From Kluyvera sp046569695 (GTDB taxonomy: Bacteria > Pseudomonadota > Gammaproteobacteria > Enterobacterales > Enterobacteriaceae), in assembly GCF_046569695.1 (NCBI RefSeq), contig NZ_JBKHUI010000019.1:1-64000 (forward strand): DNA of 64,000 nt, given 5' to 3'. Positions 52,832 through 62,416 of this stretch are shown one piece after another. The position numbers and the translations under genes are program-made. Position 1 is the stretch's first letter. Each line of letters opens with the position of its first letter. Under the pieces are notes generated by a model. It was not told the DNA's origin. It ran no database searches and saw only the letters and a list, made by a program, of their open reading frames with translations.

Positions 52832-53907
52832 ACCGCTTCCCCCGCCGCCAGTTGCAGCGCCCGATGCCACGGCGCCAGATAGTTAGGTTTGAAAAAGGCG
52901 ATGGCGTTTTTATCCACCAGCGCCAGCTGGCGCTGCGCTTCACGCACCACCGGGACGGTCAGCGCGTCGTCAGTGAATAACACCGGAATATGCTGCTCGG
53001 CCATATCCTGCCAGAACGGGTTCTGCCGGTTAAGCACGCAGGGGATCCCTGCCTGAATCAGCAAACAGAGCGTGCCGATACCTTGCTGGCGTGCAAAAAT
53101 AAAATAGCCCAAATCGCAGCGACGCAATAGCGCAAGATAGGCATCAAACTCCATCTTTTCACGCAAAATCTGTACATTTTCGGCGCTAAATAGCGCCAGC
53201 GCAGCTTCGTTTACTTCCGCAATATAAGCCGCGTTGTTCGCCGGGTAGCCCATCGGCACAATAACGTTCACCGTATCGCCAAACTGCTGATGCACGGCCT
53301 TCAATGCCGCAACATGCTCATTGCTACGATCGCCGGAGTTACCCACCAGGACCGTCAGCTTGCCGTCGCGCGGCGCGGCGTCTGCCAGCCCGTTCAGCGA
53401 AGGGTCCATCCGCGTTGGAAAATAAAGCAGCTCGCCGGGTACCTGCGGGTGACGGGTAGCAAAATGGCTGAGATCGCCACGGGTGGCAAAAACGCGCCCC
53501 ATCCGCCCCTGTGCCATGCGGCGCAGCGGATAGAACAGGCGGAACTTCAGCCCGCGGGAGACTTCATACAGATCCGCCCCCCAGATATGCCAGCTCGCCT
53601 GCGACGGCTTCAGGCCGCCGCTCAGAAGCGCCAGCCAGATACCGGTATTAAACTGACCGTGGAAGAAAAAGCGCTGATGTCGGTTGGCCTTCGCTTTTGC
53701 CACCACCGCCTTTGCCAGCGCCGATTTATCGTTATAGCGGTCTATCACCAGCGAAGGAAATGCCTGCGCCAGGCTCTCATCGCCGCTCACCACCATAAAC
53801 AGACGGGCGTGCGCGGGCTCTGCGGCCAGCTCATCGGCAAAAAAACGTAGCACCGTTTGGTTGTGATGAGGGATATCCGATCCCAGGATATGTATCAGTT
53901 CGGTCAT
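52828..53907 (-). CDS. wecF: TDP-Fuc4NAc transferase WecF (RffT)
   Basis: Transfers 4-acetamido-4,6-dideoxygalactose from TDP to ECA lipid II to complete lipid III. Family GT56. 359 residues, as in E. coli, opening MTELIHILGSDIPHHNQTVL, with GNSGDRSNEH in the middle. Overlaps wzxE by 4 bases and wzyE by 4 bases. Confidence 0.96.
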   Translation of the reverse strand: MTELIHILGSDIPHHNQTVLRFFADELAAEPAHARLFMVVSGDESLAQAFPSLVIDRYNDKSALAKAVVAKAKANRHQRFFFHGQFNTGIWLALLSGGLKPSQASWHIWGADLYEVSRGLKFRLFYPLRRMAQGRMGRVFATRGDLSHFATRHPQVPGELLYFPTRMDPSLNGLADAAPRDGKLTVLVGNSGDRSNEHVAALKAVHQQFGDTVNVIVPMGYPANNAAYIAEVNEAALALFSAENVQILREKMEFDAYLALLRRCDLGYFIFARQQGIGTLCLLIQAGIPCVLNRQNPFWQDMAEQHIPVLFTDDALTVPVVREAQRQLALVDKNAIAFFKPNYLAPWHRALQLAAGEAV

Positions 53908-55154
53908 TGCCGTTTACGCCAAATTAAAAATACGCCGCTACACAGCGTGAAATAGACAATATAGGTCGCCATATAGGCCTGCGCCGCCCCCAGCGCGCCG
54001 TGCGCCGGGATAAGCCAGTGGGAGAACGCCGTCAGCAGCGTAAACTGGCTCAGTTCGGCCAGAATATAGAAACGCAGCGAGGCTTTGGCGATCACTAAAT
54101 AACCATAGACGTAAGCGCCTACTTTCAGTACATCCCCCACCAACTGCCAGGCGAACAGGTCGCGCATGGCGACAAATTTCGATGAAAACAGCAGCCAGAT
54201 AGCAAAATCGCGCAGCAGCCAGACGGTCAGGCTTGCCGCCGCCACCGCCGGCACCACAAACTTCAATGAGCGGCCAATTTCACGGCCAATATCCTGCTTG
54301 GCGGTCAACCGCGATAGCGTAGGTAACAGATAGACGCTAAACGAGGCGGTAATAAATTGTAGGTAAGCATCGGAGATACTGCTTACCCCCTGCCAGATCC
54401 CGACCTCATCCCAGCTGTAGTGCTCCGCCATCAGGTTTCGCATCATCACGTAGGCTACGGGCATGGTAACGGAGGTAATCACCGCCATCAGGGTAAATTT
54501 ACCCAACTGACCGGCCAGCAAACGGTCCCACTGCGGCTTGAGATAGCCCCAGGGAATGACGCCACGCTTAGTGAGCATCACCGCCGCAGGGATCACTATC
54601 AGCGCCGGTACCAAAGCCAGCCCCAGCAGCGCGCCCTGATAGCCACCAAAATGATAGCAGGCATAATAGGCCACCACGCCAATCAGGCTACCGGCAATCA
54701 ACGACAGCGCGTTACCCGCCGCATCGCGGAAGCCTTTCATCAGCGCCAGTAGCAGGTTCGCCCAGGCGATACCTAACTGCACCAGCGCCACCAGACGCAC
54801 CAGCCCCTGATAGTGGGTATGGCCGAACAGACCCTGGCTTATCGGCGCGGCCGCCAGCAGGAAGATTACCGCCAGCAGCGTGGAGAAGCCGAGCACCATC
54901 GCCGATGACGTGCCCACCACCTGGCGCAGTCGCGCCGGGTCATCGTGATGCTGGGCGACGAGCTTCGTCACTCCGTTAAAGATTCCCGCCCCGGCCAGCA
55001 CGCCAAGTACGGTCACCAGTTGGCGGAAGTTACCCGCCTGACCCACTCCTGAAGGACCAAATGATACCGCCAGCAGCTTGACCACCAGCAGCCCAACGCC
55101 GATCTTTACCAGCGTGGACGCGGCGGTCCACACCGAAGCTTTTGCCAGTGACAT
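53904..55154 (-). CDS. wzxE: ECA lipid III flippase WzxE
   Basis: MOP/PST-family flippase that moves undecaprenyl-PP-trisaccharide across the inner membrane. 416 residues, about twelve helices, opening MSLAKASVWTAASTLVKIGV. It starts one base after the wecE stop. Confidence 0.96.
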   Translation of the reverse strand: MSLAKASVWTAASTLVKIGVGLLVVKLLAVSFGPSGVGQAGNFRQLVTVLGVLAGAGIFNGVTKLVAQHHDDPARLRQVVGTSSAMVLGFSTLLAVIFLLAAAPISQGLFGHTHYQGLVRLVALVQLGIAWANLLLALMKGFRDAAGNALSLIAGSLIGVVAYYACYHFGGYQGALLGLALVPALIVIPAAVMLTKRGVIPWGYLKPQWDRLLAGQLGKFTLMAVITSVTMPVAYVMMRNLMAEHYSWDEVGIWQGVSSISDAYLQFITASFSVYLLPTLSRLTAKQDIGREIGRSLKFVVPAVAAASLTVWLLRDFAIWLLFSSKFVAMRDLFAWQLVGDVLKVGAYVYGYLVIAKASLRFYILAELSQFTLLTAFSHWLIPAHGALGAAQAYMATYIVYFTLCSGVFLIWRKRQ

Positions 55155-55155
55155 A

Positions 55156-56286
55156 TCAGGCGAAGTAGCTCAACAGGGTATTAATGACCGTGCGCTGGTC
55201 AACCGGCGACAGGTTATAGAACAGCGGCAAGCGAAGTAAACGCTCACTTTCTTGCGTTGTGAAACGGTCTTCGCCGTGGAACTCGCCAAACTTCTCGCCC
55301 GCCGGGCAGGAGTGCAGCGGAATGTAGTGGAACACCGCGAGGATTTCCGCCTCTTTCAGCCAGCTAATCAGCGCGCTGCGGTCTTCTACGTCACGCAGTT
55401 TGATATAGAACATATGCGCGTTATGGCCGCAGTTTTCCGGGATCACCGGCAGGTCGATGCGCCCGGCGTTTGCCAGCGGCAGCAGCGCGTCATAGTAGGT
55501 TTGCCACAGAGACAAACGCTGTTTATTGATACGTTCGGCGGCTTCCAGCTGAGCCCAGAGATAGGCGGCCTGCAGGTCAGACATCAGGTAGCTGGAGCCG
55601 ATATCGCGCCAGGTATATTTATCCACCAGACCACGGAAGAACTGGCTGCGGTTGGTGCCTTTCTCACGGATAATTTCCGCGCGTTCCACCAGCGCGCGAT
55701 CGTTAATCAGCGTCGCGCCGCCTTCACCGCCGGCGGTGTAGTTCTTGGTCTCGTGGAAGCTAAAGCAGCCAATATGGCCGATGGAGCCCAGCGCGCGGCC
55801 TTTGTAGGTCGACATCACGCCCTGCGCGGCATCTTCCACCACGAACAGATTGTATTTTTTGGCCAGCGCCATGATGGTGTCCATCTCGCAGGCCACGCCC
55901 GCGTAGTGCACCGGCACGATAGCGCGGGTTTTGTCGGTGATGGCCGCTTCAATCTGCGTCTCATCGATATTCATGGTCTCTTTATGCACGTCGATAAACA
56001 CAATTTTCGCGCCGCGCAGCACGAAGGCGTTGGCGGTGGAGACAAAGGTGTAGCTCGGCATAATCACTTCATCACCCGGCTGGATATCCAGCAGGATGGC
56101 GGCCATTTCCAGCGACGCGGTACAGGACGGGGTCAGCAGCACTTTGGCGCTGCCGAAGCGCTGTTCCATCCACTGCTGGCAGCGACGGGTAAAGCCGCCG
56201 TCACCGCACAGTTTTCCGCTGCCCATCGCGGATTGCATGTAATCGAGTTCAGTACCCACTACCGGTGGGGCGTTAAATGGAATCAT
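55156..56286 (-). CDS. wecE: dTDP-4-amino-4,6-dideoxygalactose transaminase WecE (RffA)
   Basis: PLP aminotransferase making TDP-Fuc4N from TDP-4-keto-6-deoxyglucose. 376 residues, as in E. coli. DegT/DnrJ/EryC1 family; the PLP lysine is Lys181 in SFHETKNYTAGGEGG. Four bases after wecD. Confidence 0.97.
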   Translation of the reverse strand: MIPFNAPPVVGTELDYMQSAMGSGKLCGDGGFTRRCQQWMEQRFGSAKVLLTPSCTASLEMAAILLDIQPGDEVIMPSYTFVSTANAFVLRGAKIVFIDVHKETMNIDETQIEAAITDKTRAIVPVHYAGVACEMDTIMALAKKYNLFVVEDAAQGVMSTYKGRALGSIGHIGCFSFHETKNYTAGGEGGATLINDRALVERAEIIREKGTNRSQFFRGLVDKYTWRDIGSSYLMSDLQAAYLWAQLEAAERINKQRLSLWQTYYDALLPLANAGRIDLPVIPENCGHNAHMFYIKLRDVEDRSALISWLKEAEILAVFHYIPLHSCPAGEKFGEFHGEDRFTTQESERLLRLPLFYNLSPVDQRTVINTLLSYFA

Positions 56287-56290
56287 GGAG

Positions 56291-56965
56291 TCACCTGTAT
56301 AGCCAGTACGCGGTGCTAACCACGTTAGCGCCGCTATGAATATAGCGTTGAAGTGCTGCGGTATTGCCGGCTTGCGTCGCCACCCGTAGCGTCGAAAGAC
56401 CGCGGGTATGCGCCCAGCATACCGCCGCCTGCATCAGTTCTGCACCCGCACCGCGCCCGGCCAGCAGGCCGATTCTTGCGTCGGAGGTGTTTAATTCTCT
56501 TAAGGAAACAAAGGCGCGAATCGCCCCGTGTTCATCGCGAAACACCAGGCACTGGTTATCAAAGGTGCCTTTTACCGCGTTTTCAACCCACTGTGCGTAA
56601 AAACGACCGCTCGCCTCCGGGGCATACCACGGCGCGCGAAAGCGGCTCTGGGCAAAGGCCTGAGCGGCAAGGTTTCGCAGCGCGGGGATATCGTCGTCAG
56701 TGGCAACCTGTGCCAGCGTCGTTCCACCAGCGGTCACCGACAACGCCAGGTCAACTTCGCCCTCTACCAACCGGAAACCCAACTGCTGGAGTGCATCAAG
56801 ATTTTCCACCTGATGTGCGGCGATTTTCGCCTGCACCCGCGACCATCCCGCTAGCCGTTCAGCGGTCAGCAGCGGCGCATCGTCGGCGATACGAACAATC
56901 GCGCTGTTCACACCGAAGAATTGGTTTTCCCACGTCAGGGGATCAATATTGGCGCGGACGAGCAC
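56291..56965 (-). CDS. wecD: dTDP-fucosamine acetyltransferase WecD (RffC)
   Basis: GNAT-fold acetyltransferase that N-acetylates TDP-Fuc4N with acetyl-CoA. 224 residues, as in E. coli. The acetyl-CoA binding loop is around RIGLLAGRGAGAELMQAA. It begins with GTG 56965 and its first 23 bases lie inside the end of rffH. Confidence 0.95.
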   Translation of the reverse strand: MLVRANIDPLTWENQFFGVNSAIVRIADDAPLLTAERLAGWSRVQAKIAAHQVENLDALQQLGFRLVEGEVDLALSVTAGGTTLAQVATDDDIPALRNLAAQAFAQSRFRAPWYAPEASGRFYAQWVENAVKGTFDNQCLVFRDEHGAIRAFVSLRELNTSDARIGLLAGRGAGAELMQAAVCWAHTRGLSTLRVATQAGNTAALQRYIHSGANVVSTAYWLYR

Positions 56966-57824
56966 GAAGCAGCTCCAACAGATATTGACCGTAGCCAGTT
57001 TTCGACAGCTGCGCCGCGGCGCGCTTAACGCCGTCGTCGTCGAGCCAGCCGTTGCGCCAGGCTATCTCTTCCAGACAGGCAATCTTAAAGCCCTGACGTT
57101 TTTCTACCGTCTGCACAAACATGCTCGCCTCAATCAGGCTGTCGTGCGTGCCGGTATCGAGCCAGGCAAAGCCGCGTCCCAGCAGTTCAACGGTCAGCTT
57201 GCCGTCGTCCAGATACATCTGGTTGATGGAGGTGATCTCCAGCTCGCCGCGCTCGGAAGGCTTCACGCGCTTAGCGTACTCCACCACCTTGCTGTCGTAG
57301 AAATAGAGGCCGGTGACCGCCCAGTTGGATTTAGGCTGTTTCGGTTTTTCTTCCAGCGAGAGCGCGTGAAAATTATCATCAAACTCCACCACGCCAAAGC
57401 GTTCCGGGTCCATCACCTGATAGCCAAACACCGTCGCCCCTTCGTTACGCGCCGCCACGTGGCGCAGTTTCGGGCTAAAGCCCTGCCCGAAGAAGATATT
57501 GTCGCCAAGCACGAGGCACGACGGTTCGCCGTTGAGGAACGTTTCGCCAATGATAAACGCCTGCGCCAGGCCGTCCGGGCTTGGCTGCTCGGCATACTGC
57601 AGCGAAATACCAAATTCACTACCGTCACCCAGCAGGCGCTGGAAGTAACTTTTGTCTTCCGGCGTGGTGATGATCAGAATTTCACGGATCCCCGCCAGCA
57701 TCAGCACCGACAGCGGATAGTAGATCATCGGTTTGTCGTAAATCGGCAGCAGCTGTTTTGACACGCCGCGGGTGATCGGATGCAGGCGCGTGCCCGATCC
57801 GCCAGCAAGAATAATACCTTTCAT
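56943..57824 (-). CDS. rffH: glucose-1-phosphate thymidylyltransferase RffH
   Basis: Makes dTDP-glucose from glucose-1-phosphate and dTTP (RmlA2 type) for ECA synthesis. 293 residues, as in E. coli. The nucleotide-binding signature GGSGTRLHP is at 8-16; LGDNIFFG follows. Starts at ATG 57824, 21 bases after rffG. Confidence 0.96.
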   Translation of the reverse strand: MKGIILAGGSGTRLHPITRGVSKQLLPIYDKPMIYYPLSVLMLAGIREILIITTPEDKSYFQRLLGDGSEFGISLQYAEQPSPDGLAQAFIIGETFLNGEPSCLVLGDNIFFGQGFSPKLRHVAARNEGATVFGYQVMDPERFGVVEFDDNFHALSLEEKPKQPKSNWAVTGLYFYDSKVVEYAKRVKPSERGELEITSINQMYLDDGKLTVELLGRGFAWLDTGTHDSLIEASMFVQTVEKRQGFKIACLEEIAWRNGWLDDDGVKRAAAQLSKTGYGQYLLELLRARPRQY

Positions 57825-57845
57825 TGCTTTCCTCCTCTGGGGTGA

Positions 57846-58913
57846 TTACCCCTTCAGACCCAGACGTTCACCCTGATAGCTACCATCCTGTACCTGCTTC
57901 CACCAGCTTTCGTTGGCGAGGTACCACTGGACCGTTTTACGCATCCCACTTTCAAAGGTCTCTTCTGGGGTCCAGCCCAGGTCGCGGGCGATTTTCGCCG
58001 CATCGATAGCGTAACGTAAATCGTGGCCAGGACGGTCGGCGACAAACGTAATCAGGTCATGATAATGCGCGATACCCTGCGGCTTTTCCGGCACCAGTTC
58101 TTCAAGCAGGGCGCAGATAGTCTCGACCACATCGAGGTTTTTACGCTCGTTATGACCGCCGATGTTGTAGGTCTCTCCGATGCCGCCTTCGGTGGCAACG
58201 AGGTAGAGCGCACGGGCGTGATCGTCAACATAGAGCCAGTCGCGGATCTGCTGACCGTTGCCATACACCGGCAGTGGTTTCCCGGCCAGCGCGTTGAGGA
58301 TGGTCAGCGGAATCAGCTTCTCCGGGAAATGGTACGGGCCGTAGTTGTTTGAACAGTTGGTGATAAGCGTAGGCAGGCCGTAGGTACGCAGCCAGGCGCG
58401 AACCAGATGGTCGCTGCTGGCCTTCGAGGCCGAGTAAGGACTGCTTGGCGCATATGGGGTGGTTTCGGTGAAGAAATCGTCCACGGAATGCAGGTCGCCG
58501 TACACTTCATCGGTTGAAATATGGTGGAAGCGGAATGCCGCTTTACCGCTGTCATCCAGCGCAGACCACCAGGCGCGAGCAGCCTCCAGCAGCGTGTAGG
58601 TGCCGACGATATTGGTTTCGATAAACGCCGCCGGGCCGTCGATAGAACGGTCAACGTGACTCTCCGCCGCCAGGTGCATCACCACATCCGGGCGATACTG
58701 TGCAAACACGCGATCCAGCTCTGCGCGATCGCAGATATCCACCTGCTCGAATGCAAAGCGTGGATCTTGCGCCACCGGTGCCAGCGAAGCCAGGTTACCT
58801 GCGTAGGTCAGTTTGTCCACAACAACGACGCTGTCAGAGGTGTGGTTGATAATATGGCGGACGACCGCCGAGCCGATAAAGCCTGCGCCACCGGTTACCA
58901 GAATTCGTTTCAA
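57846..58913 (-). CDS. rffG: dTDP-glucose 4,6-dehydratase RffG
   Basis: Short-chain dehydrogenase-type enzyme that converts dTDP-glucose to dTDP-4-keto-6-deoxyglucose. 355 residues. Rossmann motif GGAGFIGS at 8-15; active-site Thr134-Asp135-Glu136 and Tyr160/Lys164 (YSASK). 4-base overlap with wecC. Confidence 0.97.
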   Translation of the reverse strand: MKRILVTGGAGFIGSAVVRHIINHTSDSVVVVDKLTYAGNLASLAPVAQDPRFAFEQVDICDRAELDRVFAQYRPDVVMHLAAESHVDRSIDGPAAFIETNIVGTYTLLEAARAWWSALDDSGKAAFRFHHISTDEVYGDLHSVDDFFTETTPYAPSSPYSASKASSDHLVRAWLRTYGLPTLITNCSNNYGPYHFPEKLIPLTILNALAGKPLPVYGNGQQIRDWLYVDDHARALYLVATEGGIGETYNIGGHNERKNLDVVETICALLEELVPEKPQGIAHYHDLITFVADRPGHDLRYAIDAAKIARDLGWTPEETFESGMRKTVQWYLANESWWKQVQDGSYQGERLGLKG

Positions 58914-60172
58914 CGCCAGACTCCTTTGGTATCAACTACATACTGCTGAGTAATTGCATCGCCGCTGATGGCTTTAAATTGGCTGTGATCGACCAGCATC
59001 ACAATCACATCAGCGCTGGCAAGCGCGGCCTCAAGCGAGACCAGCGAGCACAGGCCGTCGAGTTTTTTCGGCAACTGATGAATATTGGGTTCCACGACCA
59101 GCGTTTCGCCGCTGTGCCATTGGGCAATCAGTTGCGCAATTTCCATCGCCGGGCTTTCGCGCAGATCGTCGATGTTGGGCTTAAATGCCAGGCCAAAGCA
59201 GGCAATTTTCAACTCGCTGGCGCGCTTATCGCTGGCCGCCAGACAGTCGGCGACGTTAGCCTTCACCTTGTCGATAACCCAGAACGGTTTATGGTCGTTC
59301 ACCTCGCGGGCGGTGCGAATCAGACGCGCCTGCTCCGGGTTTTGCGCCACGATAAACCACGGGTCGACGGCAATACAATGCCCACCGACGCCTGGGCCCG
59401 GCTGGAGAATATTGACGCGCGGGTGGCGGTTCGCCAGGCGAATCAACTCCCAGACGTTAATGCCCTGATCGGCGCAGATAAGCGACAACTCGTTGGCAAA
59501 GGCGATGTTCACATCGCGGAAGCTGTTTTCCGTCAGTTTGCACATCTCGGCAGTGCGGGCGTTGGTTACCACGCATTCACCTTCGAGGAAGATGTTATAG
59601 AGTTCACTGGCGCGCGCGGAGCATACCGGCGTCATCCCGCCAATCACGCGGTCGTTTTTAATCAGTTCCACCATCACCTGCCCTGGCAGCACACGCTCCG
59701 GGCAATAGGCGATATTGATGTCCGCCTGCTCGCCCGCCTGCTGCGGGAAGGTCAGGTCCGGGCGCATCTCGGCCAGCCAACCGGCCATCAGCTCGGTTGC
59801 GCCCACCGGGGAGGTGGATTCGAGGATCACCAGCGCGCCTTTCTTCAGCACCGGCGCAATGGAGCGCGCCGCTGCTTCGACGTAAACCATATCCGGCTCA
59901 TGGTCGCCCTTGAACGGCGTTGGCACGGCAATCAGATAGGCATCTGCCGCTTCCGGCGTGGTGGTGGCGCGTAAATAACCAGCGGACACCGCCGTTTTCA
60001 CCACCCTGTCGAGATCGGGCTCAACAATATGAATCTCGCCGCGGTTGATGGTATCAACCGCATGCTGATTAATGTCTACGCCCACCACCTGTTTTTGCCG
60101 CGAAGCAAACGCAGCCGCAGTTGGAAGGCCGATATAGCCCAGACCGATCACCGAGAGGGTTGAGAAACTCAT
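58910..60172 (-). CDS. wecC: UDP-ManNAc dehydrogenase WecC (RffD)
   Basis: NAD-dependent four-electron oxidation of UDP-ManNAc to UDP-ManNAcA. 420 residues, as in E. coli. Rossmann motif GLGYIGLP near residues 10-17; catalytic Cys in GVGGHCIAVDP; the central FRDVNIAFANEL segment is typical of UDP-sugar dehydrogenases. Overlaps wecB by 4 bases. Confidence 0.97.
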   Translation of the reverse strand: MSFSTLSVIGLGYIGLPTAAAFASRQKQVVGVDINQHAVDTINRGEIHIVEPDLDRVVKTAVSAGYLRATTTPEAADAYLIAVPTPFKGDHEPDMVYVEAAARSIAPVLKKGALVILESTSPVGATELMAGWLAEMRPDLTFPQQAGEQADINIAYCPERVLPGQVMVELIKNDRVIGGMTPVCSARASELYNIFLEGECVVTNARTAEMCKLTENSFRDVNIAFANELSLICADQGINVWELIRLANRHPRVNILQPGPGVGGHCIAVDPWFIVAQNPEQARLIRTAREVNDHKPFWVIDKVKANVADCLAASDKRASELKIACFGLAFKPNIDDLRESPAMEIAQLIAQWHSGETLVVEPNIHQLPKKLDGLCSLVSLEAALASADVIVMLVDHSQFKAISGDAITQQYVVDTKGVWR

Positions 60173-61299
60173 AGCGTTACCTGATTATTTTTTAATGCTG
60201 ACAATATACGTTCGCATGCCCGGCCATCCCCATAGGGGTTATGGGCCCGGCTCATCCTTTGATATTCATCTTCGTCACGCAGTAGTCGCGTGACTTCATC
60301 CACGATGCGTTGGCTATCGGTGCCCACCAGGCGTACCGTTCCGGCATCAATGGCTTCCGGGCGTTCGGTGGTTTCGCGCATCACCAGCACCGGTTTGCCC
60401 AGCGACGGCGCTTCTTCCTGAATGCCGCCAGAGTCGGTCAGGATAAGCCAGGCGTGGTTCATCAGCCAGACGAACGGCAGGTACTCCTGCGGCTCAATCA
60501 GCATGACGTTATCAATATGTCCCAGAATACGGTTAACCGGTTCGCTGACGTTCGGATTCAGATGCACCGGGTAGACAATCTGTACGTCTGGGTTGTTCGC
60601 GGCGACTTCCGCTAGCGCATGGCAAATTTGTTCAAAGCCCTGACCAAAGCTCTCCCGACGATGCCCGGTGACCAGAATCATCTTCTTTCCTTGGCTCAGG
60701 AAAGGGTAACGTTGGGAGAGATCTGCATTCAGCGCCTTATCGTTCATCACCCGATCGCGTACCCAGAACAGCGCATCAATCACCGTATTGCCGGTCACAA
60801 AAATCCGCTTATCTGACAGATTTTCTCGCAGCAGGTTCTGCCGGGAATTTTCAGTCGGCGCGAAGTGATACATTGCCAGATGCCCGGTCAGCGTCCGGTT
60901 GGCTTCTTCCGGCCACGGCGAGTAGAGGTCACCTGTGCGCAGACCCGCCTCAACGTGCCCTACGGGAATACGCTGATAGAAGGCCGCCAGGCTCGCGGCA
61001 GCAGTGGTGGTAGTATCGCCATGCACCAGCACAACGTCGGGTTTAAACGACTCCAGAACGGGCTTTAACCCCTGCAGAATTCGGCAGGTAATTTCAGTTA
61101 AACCCTGTCCTGGACTCATGATGTTGAGATCATAATCTGGAACGATGGAGAAGAGGCTTAGCACCTGATCAAGCATTTCCCTATGCTGCGCGGTGACGCA
61201 GACCTTCGCCTCAAAATGAGGGTCCTTTGCAAGCGCGTGGACCAGAGGCGCCATTTTGATCGCCTCCGGACGTGTGCCAAATACAGTCAGTACTTTCAC
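60169..61299 (-). CDS. wecB: UDP-GlcNAc 2-epimerase WecB (RffE)
   Basis: Interconverts UDP-GlcNAc and UDP-ManNAc, supplying WecC. 376 residues, as in E. coli. N-terminal TVFGTRPEAIKM and the HGDTTTT, VEAGLRTGD and SGGIQEEAP signatures of non-hydrolysing epimerases are visible. 57 bases after wzzE. Confidence 0.97.
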   Translation of the reverse strand: MKVLTVFGTRPEAIKMAPLVHALAKDPHFEAKVCVTAQHREMLDQVLSLFSIVPDYDLNIMSPGQGLTEITCRILQGLKPVLESFKPDVVLVHGDTTTTAAASLAAFYQRIPVGHVEAGLRTGDLYSPWPEEANRTLTGHLAMYHFAPTENSRQNLLRENLSDKRIFVTGNTVIDALFWVRDRVMNDKALNADLSQRYPFLSQGKKMILVTGHRRESFGQGFEQICHALAEVAANNPDVQIVYPVHLNPNVSEPVNRILGHIDNVMLIEPQEYLPFVWLMNHAWLILTDSGGIQEEAPSLGKPVLVMRETTERPEAIDAGTVRLVGTDSQRIVDEVTRLLRDEDEYQRMSRAHNPYGDGRACERILSALKNNQVTL

Positions 61300-61356
61300 A
61301 TCGATTCTCTTCTATAGATGAAACAGGCCCATCGCCCTTCATCAATTGATGGGTAT

Positions 61357-62403
61357 TTACTGCGTGCGACGACGCGCCAGTGCTACCCCAGCACCAACCA
61401 ATGCGCCGACAATGCCCCACATGACCATCAGGAATACACGACGTGGGCTAGTGCGTTTTACCGGTTCCTCCGGTGTGCGCAAATACCGATATGTCTGGAA
61501 ACTTGGCGCCAGAGTCGGGCCTACGTTGAGGGTCGTTAGCATAGCCCTCCCCTGATCGTAATCAAGGTCAAACGTCGGACCTACGGCCTGAAGATTCTCC
61601 AGACGCGCCTGCAGCATCGGGCGGCCAAGCAGGGAGAGCTCAGAGTCCGGCAACTCATCGGACGGCACGTCAGTCTCGCTGCGATTGATATTGTGCTGCT
61701 GCGCAATTTTCAGCGCTGCTTCAATGCTGTGCAGACGGCGATTGAAAATCGCCTGCGCGACCTCTTCCTGGCGTTTTACCTGCGCCTTCACCTGAATGGT
61801 GCGGGCAGCCCAGGCGCCTTTCAGTTCGTCATTCAGGTGCCCTGCGGCGCGCTGGCTGGCGAAGGCCACGTACTGACGTAGCAGATTATTCGCGTCCGGT
61901 GCCGTTTCCGCCGTCAGTTTCACGCTGTCGCTAACGCTTTTCTGCGCATCGCCGGGGATAAACTGAATATCGTCAATCAGGTCATCGAGCAACGCAGCAT
62001 CAGCGCGCGAGTTACCGACCATCCGCTGCTTGTAGTAATCCGTCTGCAGCCAGAAATCACGGCGGGTATCCCAGGACGCCAGTTGCATGACGAACTCTTT
62101 GTAGACTTCATCCATCACCGAAGGCGGCGTTGCGCTAGTCGGGTTGACCTTCACATCCAGATTGCGCAGGAACTGCTGCTGCGAATAGTAGCCACCCAGC
62201 ATGTTAACGGTTGGCCGGTCGGTGATCGCCGTTGCGCTCCACTCCTGGCGGGCAAAAAAGGTATAAATCAGCACCACGGCGGCAAACAGCACCGCAAAGC
62301 CAATAATCCAGTGTTTTCCTGACCACAACGCGCGAAACAGGCCACGAATATCCAGTTCATTCTCAGCACTAGCCAACTGTGCTTCCGGTAATGGTTGTGT
62401 CAT
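61357..62403 (-). CDS. wzzE: ECA chain-length regulator WzzE
   Basis: Polysaccharide co-polymerase that sets ECA chain length with WzyE. 348 residues (E. coli 348). One membrane helix near 30-52, a long periplasmic coiled-coil-rich domain, and a second C-terminal helix near 320-342; Pro-rich segment before the second helix as usual for Wzz. 13 bases after wecA. Confidence 0.96.
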   Translation of the reverse strand: MTQPLPEAQLASAENELDIRGLFRALWSGKHWIIGFAVLFAAVVLIYTFFARQEWSATAITDRPTVNMLGGYYSQQQFLRNLDVKVNPTSATPPSVMDEVYKEFVMQLASWDTRRDFWLQTDYYKQRMVGNSRADAALLDDLIDDIQFIPGDAQKSVSDSVKLTAETAPDANNLLRQYVAFASQRAAGHLNDELKGAWAARTIQVKAQVKRQEEVAQAIFNRRLHSIEAALKIAQQHNINRSETDVPSDELPDSELSLLGRPMLQARLENLQAVGPTFDLDYDQGRAMLTTLNVGPTLAPSFQTYRYLRTPEEPVKRTSPRRVFLMVMWGIVGALVGAGVALARRRTQ

Positions 62404-62416
62404 TACTACCCCAGTT

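Noticed and set aside
51521..52882. 453-codon open frame antisense to wzyE
   Set aside because: It mirrors a membrane-protein gene on the other strand, is abnormally rich in Gln/His/Arg and has no recognisable domain; a shadow frame.
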